A stretch of 64,000 nt of DNA from Bradyrhizobium cenepequi (GTDB lineage Bacteria > Pseudomonadota > Alphaproteobacteria > Rhizobiales > Xanthobacteraceae). Position numbers and translations under genes: made by a program. The stretch spans positions 248,001-312,000 of the forward strand of contig NZ_JAGKJI010000003.1 in NCBI RefSeq assembly GCF_020329485.1, in the 5' to 3' direction. Shown here in pieces: positions 8,302-17,757 of the stretch. Below the pieces are notes generated by a model, which saw only the letters and a program-made list of their open reading frames with translations, ran no database searches and was not told the origin of the DNA. Every line of letters starts with the position of its first letter. Positions within the stretch are counted from its first letter, which is position 1.

Positions 8302-9177
8302 ATGACCAGCACAGTGCTAGGCGTTATCGGCGGATCCGGCATCTACGACTTGCCGGGTCTTGAAAACGTCCGCGAGGAGACGATCACGAGCCCCTGGGGC
8401 GAGCCCTCCGCGCCACTCCGCCTTGGCACCATTGCAGGCCTACCAATCGTATTCCTGCCGCGGCACGACAAGGGGCACCGGCTGTCCCCCTCCGACATTA
8501 ACTACCGGGCCAATATCGATGTCCTGAAGCGGGCAGGGGTCACCGACCTCGTATCGCTGTCGGCCTGCGGCTCGTTCAAGGAGGAACTGTCGCCCGGCAC
8601 TTTCGTGATCATCGATCAGTTCGTGGACCGCACCTACAAGCGCGAAAGCTCGTTCTTCGGCAAAGGCTGTGTCGCCCATGTCTCGATGGCGCATCCGGTA
8701 TCGCCGCGCTTGCGCATCCATCTGGCGGCCGCTGCAGAGGCCGAAAGCATTCACTTCGCGCGCGGCGGCACCTATCTCTGCATGGAAGGTCCGCAGTTCT
8801 CCAGCCTTGCCGAAAGTCTGACGTACAAGGAACTTGGCTACTCGGTGATCGGCATGACCAACATGCCTGAGGCGAAACTCGCTCGCGAAGCCGAGATTTG
8901 CTATGCAAGCGTGGCGATGGTGACCGACTTCGACTGCTGGCATCCGGATCACGATGCGGTGACCGTGCAAGACATCATTCGCGTGCTTAACTCGAATGCC
9001 GAGAAAGCCAAGGCGCTGGTGGCGCGCCTGGCAAAGGATTTTCCGCGCGAGCACGAGCCGTGCCCGATCGGCTCCGACCGCGCGCTCGAGACCGCGCTGA
9101 TCACGGCGCCCGAGGCGCGCGATCCGGAACTGCTCAAGAAGCTTGATGCCGTTGCGGGACGGATACTGCGCTCATGA
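8302..9177 (+). CDS. mtnP: S-methyl-5'-thioadenosine phosphorylase
   Basis: 291 residues, the length of bacterial/human-type MTA phosphorylases. The phosphate-binding start [11 protein letters not shown] (residues 7-17), the substrate loop CMEGPQFSS, and [19 protein letters not shown] followed by TDFDCWH are diagnostic. It splits methylthioadenosine (and often 5'-deoxyadenosine) with phosphate, giving adenine and the 5-substituted ribose 1-phosphate. The gene overlaps mtnA by 4 bp (ATGA at 9174), so the two are translationally coupled. It is the entry step of the salvage route whose third enzyme is probably the divergent aldolase. Confidence 0.95.
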   Translation: MTSTVLGVIGGSGIYDLPGLENVREETITSPWGEPSAPLRLGTIAGLPIVFLPRHDKGHRLSPSDINYRANIDVLKRAGVTDLVSLSACGSFKEELSPGTFVIIDQFVDRTYKRESSFFGKGCVAHVSMAHPVSPRLRIHLAAAAEAESIHFARGGTYLCMEGPQFSSLAESLTYKELGYSVIGMTNMPEAKLAREAEICYASVAMVTDFDCWHPDHDAVTVQDIIRVLNSNAEKAKALVARLAKDFPREHEPCPIGSDRALETALITAPEARDPELLKKLDAVAGRILRS

Positions 9178-10274
9178 AAGTCGACGGCCGACATTTTCGC
9201 ACGATCTGGCTTGAGCCTGACGGCTGGTCCGTCAGTGCCATCGATCAGCGACGACTGCCACATGAATTTGTCATCGCGCATCTGGTCAGCGGCGAGAAGG
9301 CTGCGGACGCAATCCGAACCATGCTGGTCCGTGGCGCGCCACTGATCGGTGCCACCGCCGCTTACGGCATGGCGTTGGCCATGCACGCTGATCCGTCTGA
9401 CGTGGCGCTCGATCGCGCGTACAAGCTGCTGCTTGCGACGCGGCCGACGGCCATCAATCTGAAATGGGCGCTCGACGAGATGGAGGCTGTGCTTCGTCCG
9501 CTTGCGCCTTCTGTGCGCAGCGAAGCGGCTTACAAGCGCGCCGGCGAAATCGCCGATGAGGACGTCGGGATCAACCGGGCGATCGGCGGCCACGGCCTCG
9601 AAGTGATCGAAGCGATCGCTTCCACCAAGAAAGCCGGTGACACCATCAACATTTTGACGCACTGCAACGCGGGCTGGCTGGCGACCGTCGATTGGGGAAC
9701 GGCCACGGCGCCAATCTACCGGGCCCATGATCGCGGGCTGGCGGTTCATGTCTGGGTCGACGAGACGCGTCCGCGCAATCAGGGAGCCTCGCTCACTGCC
9801 TGGGAACTGGGCCACCACGGCGTCCCGCACACCGTAATCCCCGATAACACCGGCGGCCATCTGATGCAGCATCGCATGGTCGATCTGGCGATCGTTGGAA
9901 CCGACCGGGTCGCAGCCAATGGCGATGTCTGCAACAAGATCGGTACCTATCTGAAGGCGCTCGCCGCGCGCGATAACGGCGTGCCATTCTATGTTGCACT
10001 GCCGTCGCCGACCATCGACTTTAGTATCAATGATGGCCGAGAGATTCCGATCGAACAGCGTGCAGCAACCGAAGTGACGCATATGAGCGGGCGCACGGCG
10101 GACGGGCGAATTGAAATCGTGCGCGTCGTCCCTGAGGGCTCGCCGATCGCCAATTACGGCTTTGACGTCACGCCCGCGCGGCTGGTGACTGGCTTGATTA
10201 CCGAACGTGGCGTGCTCCGGCCTGATCATGCTGCACTTGCGAGCGCGTTCCCGGAGCGGACTGGCACGCGCTGA
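9174..10274 (+). CDS. mtnA: S-methyl-5-thioribose-1-phosphate isomerase
   Basis: 366 residues of the eIF2B-like aldose-ketose isomerase family. Typical features are [14 protein letters not shown] near the N-terminus, the catalytic cysteine in [16 protein letters not shown], the signature [18 protein letters not shown], and the catalytic Asp in [18 protein letters not shown]. It converts 5-methylthioribose (or 5-deoxyribose) 1-phosphate to the ribulose 1-phosphate. The overlapping start with mtnP and the nearby FucA-like aldolase point to a three-step route ending in DHAP plus an aldehyde. Confidence 0.95.
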   Translation: MKVDGRHFRTIWLEPDGWSVSAIDQRRLPHEFVIAHLVSGEKAADAIRTMLVRGAPLIGATAAYGMALAMHADPSDVALDRAYKLLLATRPTAINLKWALDEMEAVLRPLAPSVRSEAAYKRAGEIADEDVGINRAIGGHGLEVIEAIASTKKAGDTINILTHCNAGWLATVDWGTATAPIYRAHDRGLAVHVWVDETRPRNQGASLTAWELGHHGVPHTVIPDNTGGHLMQHRMVDLAIVGTDRVAANGDVCNKIGTYLKALAARDNGVPFYVALPSPTIDFSINDGREIPIEQRAATEVTHMSGRTADGRIEIVRVVPEGSPIANYGFDVTPARLVTGLITERGVLRPDHAALASAFPERTGTR

Positions 10275-10343
10275 GCACTGCATTGACGCCGGTCGCGTCA
10301 GCACGTATCCACGCTAGAGCGTCCGCCCGAACCGTCCGCCTCC

Positions 10344-10886
10344 ATGTCCAATACCGATATCGAAATCGTCGTCGACGATCCGACTGCGCCCGAAGCCAAT
10401 TCCCCCGCGGTGACCAGCAATGGCGTCGTGGATGCTGTCGTGTCGCTCGTGCTGCTCGCGCTTGCTGTCACGCTCGGATGGGATAATTGGCGCACGGGCG
10501 CGGCCTGGGACGCGACCGGTCCGGAGCCTGGCTACTTCCCGTTCTACCTCTCGGTCATTCTTGGCGGCGCCAGCCTCTACGGACTGTTTGCGGCGGTCTT
10601 CTCGCGCAGGGAAGCTTCCGAGACCTTCGTGACGCAAGCACAGCTTCGCCGGGTCATGGCGGTATTCGTGCCGACGGTCTTGTTCTGTCTCGCCATGCAA
10701 TTGCTTGGGCTCTATGTTGCGAGCTTCCTCTTGATCTCCGGCTTCATGCGCTTTGTCGGCAAGATCGCGGCGTGGAAGTCTCTGCTCACCGCTTTCATCT
10801 TCACCGCCGCGATGTTCGTGACGTTTGACATCGCCTTCGACGTCATCATGCCGAAGGGGCCGCTCGAAGCGGCTCTCGGCTACTAA
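10344..10886 (+). CDS. TTT transporter small membrane subunit (TctB family)
   Basis: 180 residues. A hydrophilic N-terminus (about 30 residues) is followed by four hydrophobic segments, the topology of TctB. The stretch WDATGPEPGYFPFYLSVILG is the usual TctB wording around the second segment. It partners the TctA protein encoded immediately downstream and the Bug protein encoded at 6544. It lies 69 bp after mtnA and may be read through from mtnP-mtnA, which would link import to the salvage enzymes. Confidence 0.88.
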   Translation: MSNTDIEIVVDDPTAPEANSPAVTSNGVVDAVVSLVLLALAVTLGWDNWRTGAAWDATGPEPGYFPFYLSVILGGASLYGLFAAVFSRREASETFVTQAQLRRVMAVFVPTVLFCLAMQLLGLYVASFLLISGFMRFVGKIAAWKSLLTAFIFTAAMFVTFDIAFDVIMPKGPLEAALGY

Positions 10887-10908
10887 TCGATCGGCGGGAC
10901 TTTCAGTC

Positions 10909-12420
10909 ATGGAAGCTTTTGGCCTGCTGCTTCACGGCTTTGCCGTTCTCCTCACCTGGAAAACGCTGTTATTGATGATGGTCGGGCTCGTGCTCGGAAT
11001 TTTCGTCGGCGTTTTGCCGGGGCTTGGCGGGCCGAACGGCGTGGCGATCCTGCTGCCGCTGACCTTCACGATGGACCCGACCTCGGCGATCGTGATGCTG
11101 TCTTGCATCTATTGGGGGGCACTGTTCGGCGGCGCCATCACCTCGATCCTGTTCAATATTCCGGGCGAAGCCTGGTCTGTGGCGACCACGTTTGACGGCT
11201 ATCCGATGGCGCAGCAGGGCAGGGCGGCGGAAGCGCTGACGGCTGCCTTCACGTCGTCCTTCATCGGCTCCTTGGTCGCGGTACTCCTGATCACATTCCT
11301 GGCGCCGATGATCTCGTCATTCGCGCTGAAGTTCGGGCCACCGGAATTTTTTGCGGTTTATCTCCTCACCTTTTGCTCCTTTGTCGGCCTTGGCCGCGAG
11401 GCCAAGCACAAGACCGTCATCTCGATGTCGCTTGGTCTCCTGCTCGCCGGCGTCGGCATGGATACCGTGTCCGGCCAGCTCCGCATGACCTTCGGCTCCG
11501 CTGAGCTGCTGCGCGGCATCAACTTCCTGGTCGCGGTCATCGGCCTGTTCGGCATCAGCGAAATCCTGCTCACAATGGAAGAGCGGCTGGCGCTGCGCGG
11601 CCACGCCGCCGGCATCAGCCTGCGGGTGGTGCTGTCGGTCTGGAAAGACCTGCCGAAATACTGGGCGACGCTGGCGCGTTCGTCCTTCATCGGCTGCTGG
11701 CTTGGAATCACGCCGGGCGGCGCGATTGCCGCGTCGTTCATGGGCTACAACCTCGCCAAACGCTTTGCCAAGGACCAGGACAGTTTTGGCAAGGGGCGCA
11801 TCGAGGGCGTGTTCGCGCCGGAGACGGCGGCGCATGCGTCCGGCACGGCGGCATTGCTGCCGATGCTGGCACTCGGAATTCCCGGATCGGGAACCGCCGC
11901 CATCCTGCTCGGCGGCTTGATGGTGTGGGGCCTCAATCCGGGGCCGCTCTTGTTCGTCGAGCACAAGGATTTCGTCTGGGGCCTGATTGCCTCGATGTAT
12001 CTCGGCAACGTCGTGGGCCTAGTCCTGGTGTTGACGACGGTGCCGATCTTCGCCTCGATCCTGCGCGTGCCGTTTGCGGCAGTTGCGCCGATGATCGTGG
12101 TGTCGTGCGCGATCGGCGCCTATGCGATCCAGAATGCGATGTTCGATATCTGGCTGATGCTGGGTTTTGGCGTGGTCGGTTACGTCTTCAAGAAGATCGG
12201 CATTCCTCTGGCGCCGTTTACGCTCGCGCTTGTGCTCGGTAACCGTGCGGAGGATGCGTTCCGGCTGTCGATGATCGGCTCTGGCGGCGATATGAAAGTG
12301 TTCTGGTCGAATGGGCTCGTCGGCTCGATCACGACGCTCGCCATCATCCTGCTGTTCTGGCCCTTGATCGACAAGGCGCTCAGCGGCGCCACGCGCCGGC
12401 TGCGACCGGCGAAGGCGTAA
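10909..12420 (+). CDS. TTT transporter large membrane subunit (TctA family)
   Basis: 503 residues from the ATG at 10909; the open frame extends upstream into tctB but the N-terminus MEAFGLLLHGFAVLLTWKTL is the family start. About 12 hydrophobic segments are present, with two conserved TctA regions: GVLPGLGGPNGVAILLPLTF near the N-terminus and GITPGGAIAASFMGYNLAK plus ALGIPGSGTAAILLGGLMVWG in the middle. It forms the channel of a sodium- or proton-driven carboxylate importer with TctB and the Bug-type binding protein. It begins 22 bp after tctB. Confidence 0.93.
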   Translation: MEAFGLLLHGFAVLLTWKTLLLMMVGLVLGIFVGVLPGLGGPNGVAILLPLTFTMDPTSAIVMLSCIYWGALFGGAITSILFNIPGEAWSVATTFDGYPMAQQGRAAEALTAAFTSSFIGSLVAVLLITFLAPMISSFALKFGPPEFFAVYLLTFCSFVGLGREAKHKTVISMSLGLLLAGVGMDTVSGQLRMTFGSAELLRGINFLVAVIGLFGISEILLTMEERLALRGHAAGISLRVVLSVWKDLPKYWATLARSSFIGCWLGITPGGAIAASFMGYNLAKRFAKDQDSFGKGRIEGVFAPETAAHASGTAALLPMLALGIPGSGTAAILLGGLMVWGLNPGPLLFVEHKDFVWGLIASMYLGNVVGLVLVLTTVPIFASILRVPFAAVAPMIVVSCAIGAYAIQNAMFDIWLMLGFGVVGYVFKKIGIPLAPFTLALVLGNRAEDAFRLSMIGSGGDMKVFWSNGLVGSITTLAIILLFWPLIDKALSGATRRLRPAKA

Positions 12421-12424
12421 AGCC

Positions 12425-12530
12425 TCACACGACCTTGCGCTGCCTGAGCTCGGCAATCTCATCCTTGCTGAAACCGAACTCCGCCAGCACTTCGTCCCCG
12501 AATTCAGCCCGGCGCGCCGCACTACTTCGG
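12425..12530 (-). pseudogene. Remnant: C-terminal end of a CaiB-type CoA transferase
   Basis: Read on the minus strand this gives EFGDEVLAEFGFSKDEIAELR followed by QRKVV and a stop. That is nearly the same as the last residues of the intact CoA transferase at 13401 (DEVLAEFGFSKDEIAELR, SKVV). DNA similarity to 13401-13508 is obvious and ends abruptly near 12530. Only about 33 codons survive, so it is a truncated duplicate left by a rearrangement. Confidence 0.8.
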
Positions 12531-13400
12531 TTTGGTTCCCACCGTCCTGGCAGGTATTCATTCAATCTGAGATACGGGCAGCCTCAAGCCGGCAGCGCGA
12601 GGCGGACCAGCCCCTGCAGGCCGAGATTGGCGTCGAAGATCATGCTGGGGTAAATCTTCTCCCGCGCCTCAGCACGAAAAGCGCTCCTGCGGACAAAAAA
12701 TGGACAGCTCGAGTGGTTGGATTTACGCCTCATTTGCTGGCGTTAGAGCGACCGCATGCACTGGCGATGCCGATCTAGGCACCCAAGTGGGGTGAAAGTT
12801 GCTGGGGGGCGCTCGGGCCCGTTTAAAGGAGGAGGTACAACCGTCCGGTCGGGCAGGGCGTGGGCCGTTGCAGGGAACGGTTGTGATTTGTAACATTCTC
12901 CCACGATACAGGAAACGGACCCAATGCAAGAACCGCAAGATTTTTATACTCGGCTAGTGGCGTTTGCTTTCGAAGCGAAAGTACCCGGGGCAACGGCGCA
13001 TGACCGACTTCGATACTTGAACGAACTGTTGAAGAAACATCGTTTCAAGATTGCCGACGAAGATCCGCCGCCACACCGAGCGGTAGTCCTGAAGCTCGTG
13101 GATCGCCTGCGCCCGCGGAAGACGTAACTGCCTGAGCTGATCGCCGGTCCCCGCAATCTGACCGCTATCGTGTTAGAAGCCGTCTAGGCTCTCTTGCGAG
13201 GCAAGATTCCGAAGTAGGGTTGTGTTGCCGAAACCATGTAGCTGTAGCGCGTTGGGATCGCAGCAATACGAAAGAGGTCTTTCGGTTCGCCTGGGCGAGG
13301 CCGTCAAGATCGGTGATGGGCTGACAATCGTCTCCCGGATTGAACCAGACATCAATCACAATGGATACCGAGTGCCGGCAAAATACCTGGCACGCGACAA
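12531..13400. other. Degenerate region between two copies of the CoA-transferase 3' end
   Basis: About 870 bp lacking a clearly recognisable full gene. It holds a small open frame (12924-13127), a frame with weak CsrA-like wording (about 13252-13400), and an inverted pair ACAACCGT / ACGGTTGT around 12838-12892. It probably arose with the duplication that left the truncated CoA-transferase end at 12425. Confidence 0.45.
12924..13127 (+). CDS. Small hypothetical protein, 67 residues
   Basis: A short, charged, probably helical protein (MQEPQDFYTRLVAFAF at the start, VVLKLVDRLRPRKT at the end) with no family I recognise. GGAAACGGA lies upstream of the ATG as a weak ribosome site. Coding is plausible because codon use is biased and the composition looks protein-like, but it lies in a decayed stretch and could be a relic. 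Confidence 0.35.
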   Translation: MQEPQDFYTRLVAFAFEAKVPGATAHDRLRYLNELLKKHRFKIADEDPPPHRAVVLKLVDRLRPRKT

Positions 13401-14594
13401 TCACACCACCTTAGACCGCCTGAGTTCAGCAATTTCATCCTTGCTGAAGCCGAACTCCGCCAGCACTTCATCGGTCTGCTCGCCAAATTCCGGCGGGCGC
13501 GCCGCCATCGTGCTTGGTGTCCGCGACAGTGTCACCGGCTGGCCCACCAGTCGGATATGGCGGTCCTCTGCGTTTGACACGTCCTGGGCGATGCCGAGAT
13601 GTTTCACTTGCGCATCCTCGAACATCTGGTCGATGGAATAGATCGGCCCGCAGGGGACGCCGGCCGCGTTCAATTCGTTCACCCAGGTCTCGGTGGATTT
13701 CTTCTGCGTCCGCTCGTTGATCTTTGCATTGAGCGCGTCGCGGTTCTTGGAGCGCGCCGGCGCCGTGGCATAGTCCGGATCGCTGATCAGTTCAGGCGCC
13801 CCGATCGCCTGTGCGCAGCGCTCCCAGATGCGTCCGCCCGTCGTGGCGATGTTGATGTAACCATCTGACGTCTTGAACACGCCGGTGGGGATCGATGTTG
13901 GGTGGTTGTTCCCGGCCTGCTGCCCCACTTCTTTTTCCATCAGCCAGCGCGCGGCCTGGAAATCCAGCATGAAGATCTGCGCCTGCAACAGCGAGGTCTG
14001 CACCCATTGGCCTTCATCCGACACGTCGCGTTCCAGGAGCGCGGTTAGGATGCCGATCGCGCAGAACAGGCCGGCGGCAAGGTCGGCAACGGGAATACCG
14101 ACCCGCATTGGGCCGCCGCCGGGTGCGCCGGTTACGGACATCAGCCCGCCCATGCCTTGCGCGATCTGATCGAACCCCGGGCGTTTGTGGTAGGGCCCGT
14201 CCTGGCCGAAGCCGGAGATGCTGCCATAGACAATGCGCGGATTGATCTGGCGGAGGCTCGCGTAGTCGATGCCGAGCTTGGCTTTGACGTCAGGGCGGAA
14301 ATTCTCAACCACAACGTCAGCCTGTTCGGCCAGCCGCTTGAATACTTCGAGACCTTTCGGATCCTTCAGATTGAGCGTCATCGCGCGCTTGTTGCGGTGC
14401 AGGTTCTGGAAGTCCGAACCATGCCGTGGGCCACCCGGTTGCTCGTCGCCGGCATCCTCCGTCAACGCATCGATCTTGATGACATTGGCGCCCCAGTCCG
14501 CGAGTTGCCGCACACAGGTGGGACCGGAGCGGACGCGGGTGAGGTCGAGAACGGTGAATCGGGACAGGGCTTGCGATGCATGCGGGACGGGCAT
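13401..14594 (-). CDS. CaiB/BaiF (family III) CoA transferase
   Basis: 397 residues, the usual length. The start FTVLDLTRVRSGPTCVRQLADWGANVIKI and the following HGSDFQNLHRNKRAMTLNLK are the family's CoA-binding signature. The catalytic aspartate is expected in VGIPVADLAAG, and the C-terminus ends EFGFSKDEIAELR. Such enzymes move CoA between carboxylic acids such as formate, oxalate, succinate or aromatic acids. With the enoyl-CoA hydratase and TTT transporter it suggests CoA activation of an imported acid. It is divergent from the flippase gene at 14959. Confidence 0.92.
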   Translation of the reverse strand: MPVPHASQALSRFTVLDLTRVRSGPTCVRQLADWGANVIKIDALTEDAGDEQPGGPRHGSDFQNLHRNKRAMTLNLKDPKGLEVFKRLAEQADVVVENFRPDVKAKLGIDYASLRQINPRIVYGSISGFGQDGPYHKRPGFDQIAQGMGGLMSVTGAPGGGPMRVGIPVADLAAGLFCAIGILTALLERDVSDEGQWVQTSLLQAQIFMLDFQAARWLMEKEVGQQAGNNHPTSIPTGVFKTSDGYINIATTGGRIWERCAQAIGAPELISDPDYATAPARSKNRDALNAKINERTQKKSTETWVNELNAAGVPCGPIYSIDQMFEDAQVKHLGIAQDVSNAEDRHIRLVGQPVTLSRTPSTMAARPPEFGEQTDEVLAEFGFSKDEIAELRRSKVV

Positions 14595-14958
14595 TTAGGG
14601 AGCTCCGGGTCGAACGGTAACGCTACAATAGCGCCGGACAACCTCCCGGCAAGGTCTGCCTCCTGCCGGCAACGGCATGGCGGACTTGATGTTTTGAGTG
14701 GGTTGGCGGGAATCATGCGGGGCGGCGATCGGGATCCGTTTCAGGGACGCCCACCCCGCAAGAGCGGGTGCGCTTTCCACATTCGGGTCACACTCCGTGC
14801 CAGTGGTCTCTGTGGCCAGTTTTGGGTGTCCTGCATCCTTGCGCCGCCAAGGAAGCCCGTCAGAGCCTGCTTGCGGCATGTTCTGGCGCGAGGGCCAAGT
14901 ATCGACATCCCATCGGGTTGCTGCTAGCCCCCTCCGTACGCCAAAGAGGTCCCCGGAC

Positions 14959-16524
14959 TTGATCGACGAGCCAAACGCGCGCGGCAGAGAGAATGCCCCC
15001 GCGGGCATTTCGCCCCCGACCCGGGCACGAAGGCTGCTTGCGGGGTGGTCCGCCAGCGTTTTCCAGCTGGTGCTCGGGATCATCCAGCAGGTCGCGCTGG
15101 TTCCGGTCTTCCTGCATTTTTGGAGCGGCGAGGAGTTGGCCGCCTGGTTCGTGATCTATGCGATCGGCAGCCTTGTGCTGGTCGCCGACGGCGGCCTGCA
15201 GCTTCGCGCCATCAACCGCTTCTTCTCATTCAAGTCGAGTGTTGATTGCGACGGCCGCACCGCGGCATTCTACGCCGCGATGCTGCGACTCTACCTTTGG
15301 CTCAGCGTCGTGCTCGCCGGTTTGGTGGTGGCCGCGGCGCTGGCTGTTTCGCCGTCCACGGTCTTCCGGTTCGAGGCGATCGAAAATTTCGATGCCGCCT
15401 TTGTGGCGATGACGGCGGGTATGCTGCTCACGCTTCCGGCGGGTCTGGTGTCGGCGCTCTATCGGGCGCGGGGGCTGTACGGTCGCGCTATCTGGTTGCA
15501 GAGTCTCGGAACGCTGATCGGGCAGGTCGCGCAGCTGGTTGCGATCGTTGCGACAGCGAGCTTGTTTGCCGTTACGTTCGCCTATGTCACGATGCAAATA
15601 TTGATCGCGACCTATCTGATCATCATCGATGTGCCGCACCTGCATCCATTCCTGCGCAAGGCAAAGGGCATACGTTCGATGCGCTGGATGGTCGGTCAGT
15701 TGCGCAAGGCGGTGCCGTTCGGAATCGCCGGCGCGACCGAACTGGCGCTGATGAACCTCCCGGTGCTCCTGGTCAGCGCGCTGGTAGCCGATCGCGTCGC
15801 TGTCGCACAATGGGGTTTGATCCGCATCGCGGCCGGCCTATTGCGGGCACTCTGCCTGCAGGCGACGCTTCCGCTCGCTGCCGAACTCGGCCACGACTAT
15901 GCTGTTGGTGCGACCGAACAATTGCGCGCGCTCTATGCCCGCGGTTCTGTGCTTGTCACAGTGCTCGCCAGTGCGGTTGTGTCCGGGCTGTTGCCGTTCT
16001 GGCCTGACTTCTTCGCACTCTGGACCCATGGCGCCATTGCCTATGATCCGTTGCTGGCGAAGACCATGCTGATCGGCACCAGCGTGGCCGCGCCCGCGAT
16101 CCTGGCGCTAAGCTATGCCAATTACAGCAACCGAGCCGATCTTCTTGTGCGCAGCAAGGGACTGCAGCTCATTGTCTTTTTCGTCCTATCGCTGTGGATG
16201 ATCCCGCAACTGGGCCCGCTGGGCGCTGCGGCCGCGATCGTGGCGAGCGATCTCCTCATTCAGTTCGGCTTGTTGACGCTCGCCATCATGCGTCAAACGC
16301 TCAAGCACCCGTTCCAGCACCTGATGTTTCTGATGGGGGTGATGGTTGCGACGATGCTGGCCGGATGGGGGTTGGGGATTATGATCCGTTCCACGATCCC
16401 CTGGACCGGCGTGCAGCGCTTCGTCGCGGAATGTGCGATCTGGCTGGCGGTTGCAGGAGTGGCGGCGATCCCGCTGCTGATGGGAAATATCCGCGCAAAG
16501 ATAATCGCGACGATTCCCCGGTAA
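14959..16524 (+). CDS. Polysaccharide flippase (Wzx/MATE-like membrane protein)
   Basis: 521 residues from the TTG at 14959, chosen because AAAGAGG lies 8 bp upstream; the frame stays open to 14698 but that part is not membrane-like. About 12-14 hydrophobic segments follow a short basic, Pro-rich N-terminus. The size and spacing fit the polysaccharide transport (PST) family, which flips undecaprenyl-linked oligosaccharides across the inner membrane. It is the first gene of the polysaccharide locus and converges with the perosamine-type operon that ends at 16540. Sequence alone does not show the substrate. Confidence 0.8.
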   Translation: MIDEPNARGRENAPAGISPPTRARRLLAGWSASVFQLVLGIIQQVALVPVFLHFWSGEELAAWFVIYAIGSLVLVADGGLQLRAINRFFSFKSSVDCDGRTAAFYAAMLRLYLWLSVVLAGLVVAAALAVSPSTVFRFEAIENFDAAFVAMTAGMLLTLPAGLVSALYRARGLYGRAIWLQSLGTLIGQVAQLVAIVATASLFAVTFAYVTMQILIATYLIIIDVPHLHPFLRKAKGIRSMRWMVGQLRKAVPFGIAGATELALMNLPVLLVSALVADRVAVAQWGLIRIAAGLLRALCLQATLPLAAELGHDYAVGATEQLRALYARGSVLVTVLASAVVSGLLPFWPDFFALWTHGAIAYDPLLAKTMLIGTSVAAPAILALSYANYSNRADLLVRSKGLQLIVFFVLSLWMIPQLGPLGAAAAIVASDLLIQFGLLTLAIMRQTLKHPFQHLMFLMGVMVATMLAGWGLGIMIRSTIPWTGVQRFVAECAIWLAVAGVAAIPLLMGNIRAKIIATIPR

Positions 16525-16539
16525 GGTCTCGTGCGGTCC

Positions 16540-17757
16540 TCAATAGATTCGAGGGTAGCGGCGGTATCTCAGTCTCAGCAGGTGCTGCGCGAACTCGCGA
16601 TGTCCGTCGTCAATCTGGCGCGCAAAATGTTCGAGCCGCTGCGTGCCGGCGGTGGCGAGCCGGGCGCGTTCCTCGGGTACGCTGGCCTTGACGATGGCGT
16701 CCGCCAGCGAAACGGGATTGTCATAGTCGAACAGAATGGCGGCATCACCGGCTTGCGCCTTGAAGGCTTCGGGATAGATCACGGGCGTGCCAACCGACCA
16801 GGCTTCGAGCGGCGGCAGATTGGTCGGACCGAAGTAGCTTGCCATCACCAGCGCCGCTGCGTTGCGATAGAGCGGGCCCAGTTCGGCAGAGGGAACGAAA
16901 CCGAGCATGCGCACGCGGTCGCTCAGATTGAGTTGTGCAGCCAAGGTTTCGATTGCAGTGCGCGAACCGCGATCCGACCCGCATAGCGCCAGCGTTGTCT
17001 CTATCCCCTGATCCCGCAGCAAACGCATCGCCAGCAGGATGGTTGCGTGATTTTTGTGAGACCAGAACTGGGCGGGGTAGAACAGATAACCAGGCTCCAG
17101 GCCGTACTTTCGAAGGATCGTGGCGTCCGCGTCCGTTTGCTCGCCAGCCGCAATCGATCGTGTCACATAGGGCGAAGGCGAAAACGGGATACAAACCGCG
17201 CGGTCCTGTTCCATCGCATAACGACGGCATAGCGCGTCAATCACCTCTTTGGCATTGGCGATGACCAAAGCTGCCTTGGAGCTGGCGCTGCGAAAGACGA
17301 TTTCGCGACGTTCGAACGCAGCGAATTCGCGCGCCTCGTCGAATTCCGGCGAATCGCGGTGGCAGCCGTCGAATATCGTGATGATGAAGGGCAGCTTGTA
17401 GAGCACGAGCTGCCAATTCGACGCCGTCAGGAAATAGACGATATCGACATCCTCCCGGATCAGCCGCTTCTCAAACGGCGGGCACAGGTGCAACGCGTAC
17501 TGCAGGAGATCGAACCACCCGCAATATTTCAGGAACAGGAACAGCCGGTCGAACCAGCCAATCCGCAACAGCTTGGACTCGATGCCGAGTTCGGCCAGGA
17601 TGGCGATATTGTTGGGCTGGGTGGTGAACACGGTCACGTCGATCTCGGCTGTCTTCGCCCAGCCGCGCAGCCATGCGATATCGCTGAGCCCCTGCTGGAA
17701 ACCGCCGCCGACCTCGAGCGGCAACTCCAGCACGACGCCAACGTGATACGGCTTCAC
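16540..17757 (-). CDS. Glycosyltransferase, GT-B fold (family 4/1 type)
   Basis: 405 residues from the GTG at 17757, which overlaps the methyltransferase stop (GTGA). The open frame reaches 17832, but the GTG start matches the normal N-terminus KPYHVGVVLELPLEVGGGFQQG. The C-terminal nucleotide-sugar domain has YPAQFWSHKNHATILLAMRLL, then LGFVPSAELGPLYRNAAALV and GPTNLPPLEAWSVGTPVIYPE, where the E-x7-E-like stretch contacts the donor. It is the last gene of a leftward set (21382 to 16540) with an aminotransferase, a methyltransferase and a cupin, so it probably adds the amino sugar made by that operon. Confidence 0.88.
   Translation of the reverse strand: MKPYHVGVVLELPLEVGGGFQQGLSDIAWLRGWAKTAEIDVTVFTTQPNNIAILAELGIESKLLRIGWFDRLFLFLKYCGWFDLLQYALHLCPPFEKRLIREDVDIVYFLTASNWQLVLYKLPFIITIFDGCHRDSPEFDEAREFAAFERREIVFRSASSKAALVIANAKEVIDALCRRYAMEQDRAVCIPFSPSPYVTRSIAAGEQTDADATILRKYGLEPGYLFYPAQFWSHKNHATILLAMRLLRDQGIETTLALCGSDRGSRTAIETLAAQLNLSDRVRMLGFVPSAELGPLYRNAAALVMASYFGPTNLPPLEAWSVGTPVIYPEAFKAQAGDAAILFDYDNPVSLADAIVKASVPEERARLATAGTQRLEHFARQIDDGHREFAQHLLRLRYRRYPRIY

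Noticed and set aside
8949..10304. 451-codon minus-strand frame opposite mtnP/mtnA
   Set aside because: It runs antisense to two unmistakable genes and its product is His/Arg/Asp-rich noise.
12838..12892. Inverted pair ACAACCGT/ACGGTTGT as a terminator or RNA
   Set aside because: The arms are 8 bp with a loop of about 40 bases and no T-tract, so a specific role is unsupported.
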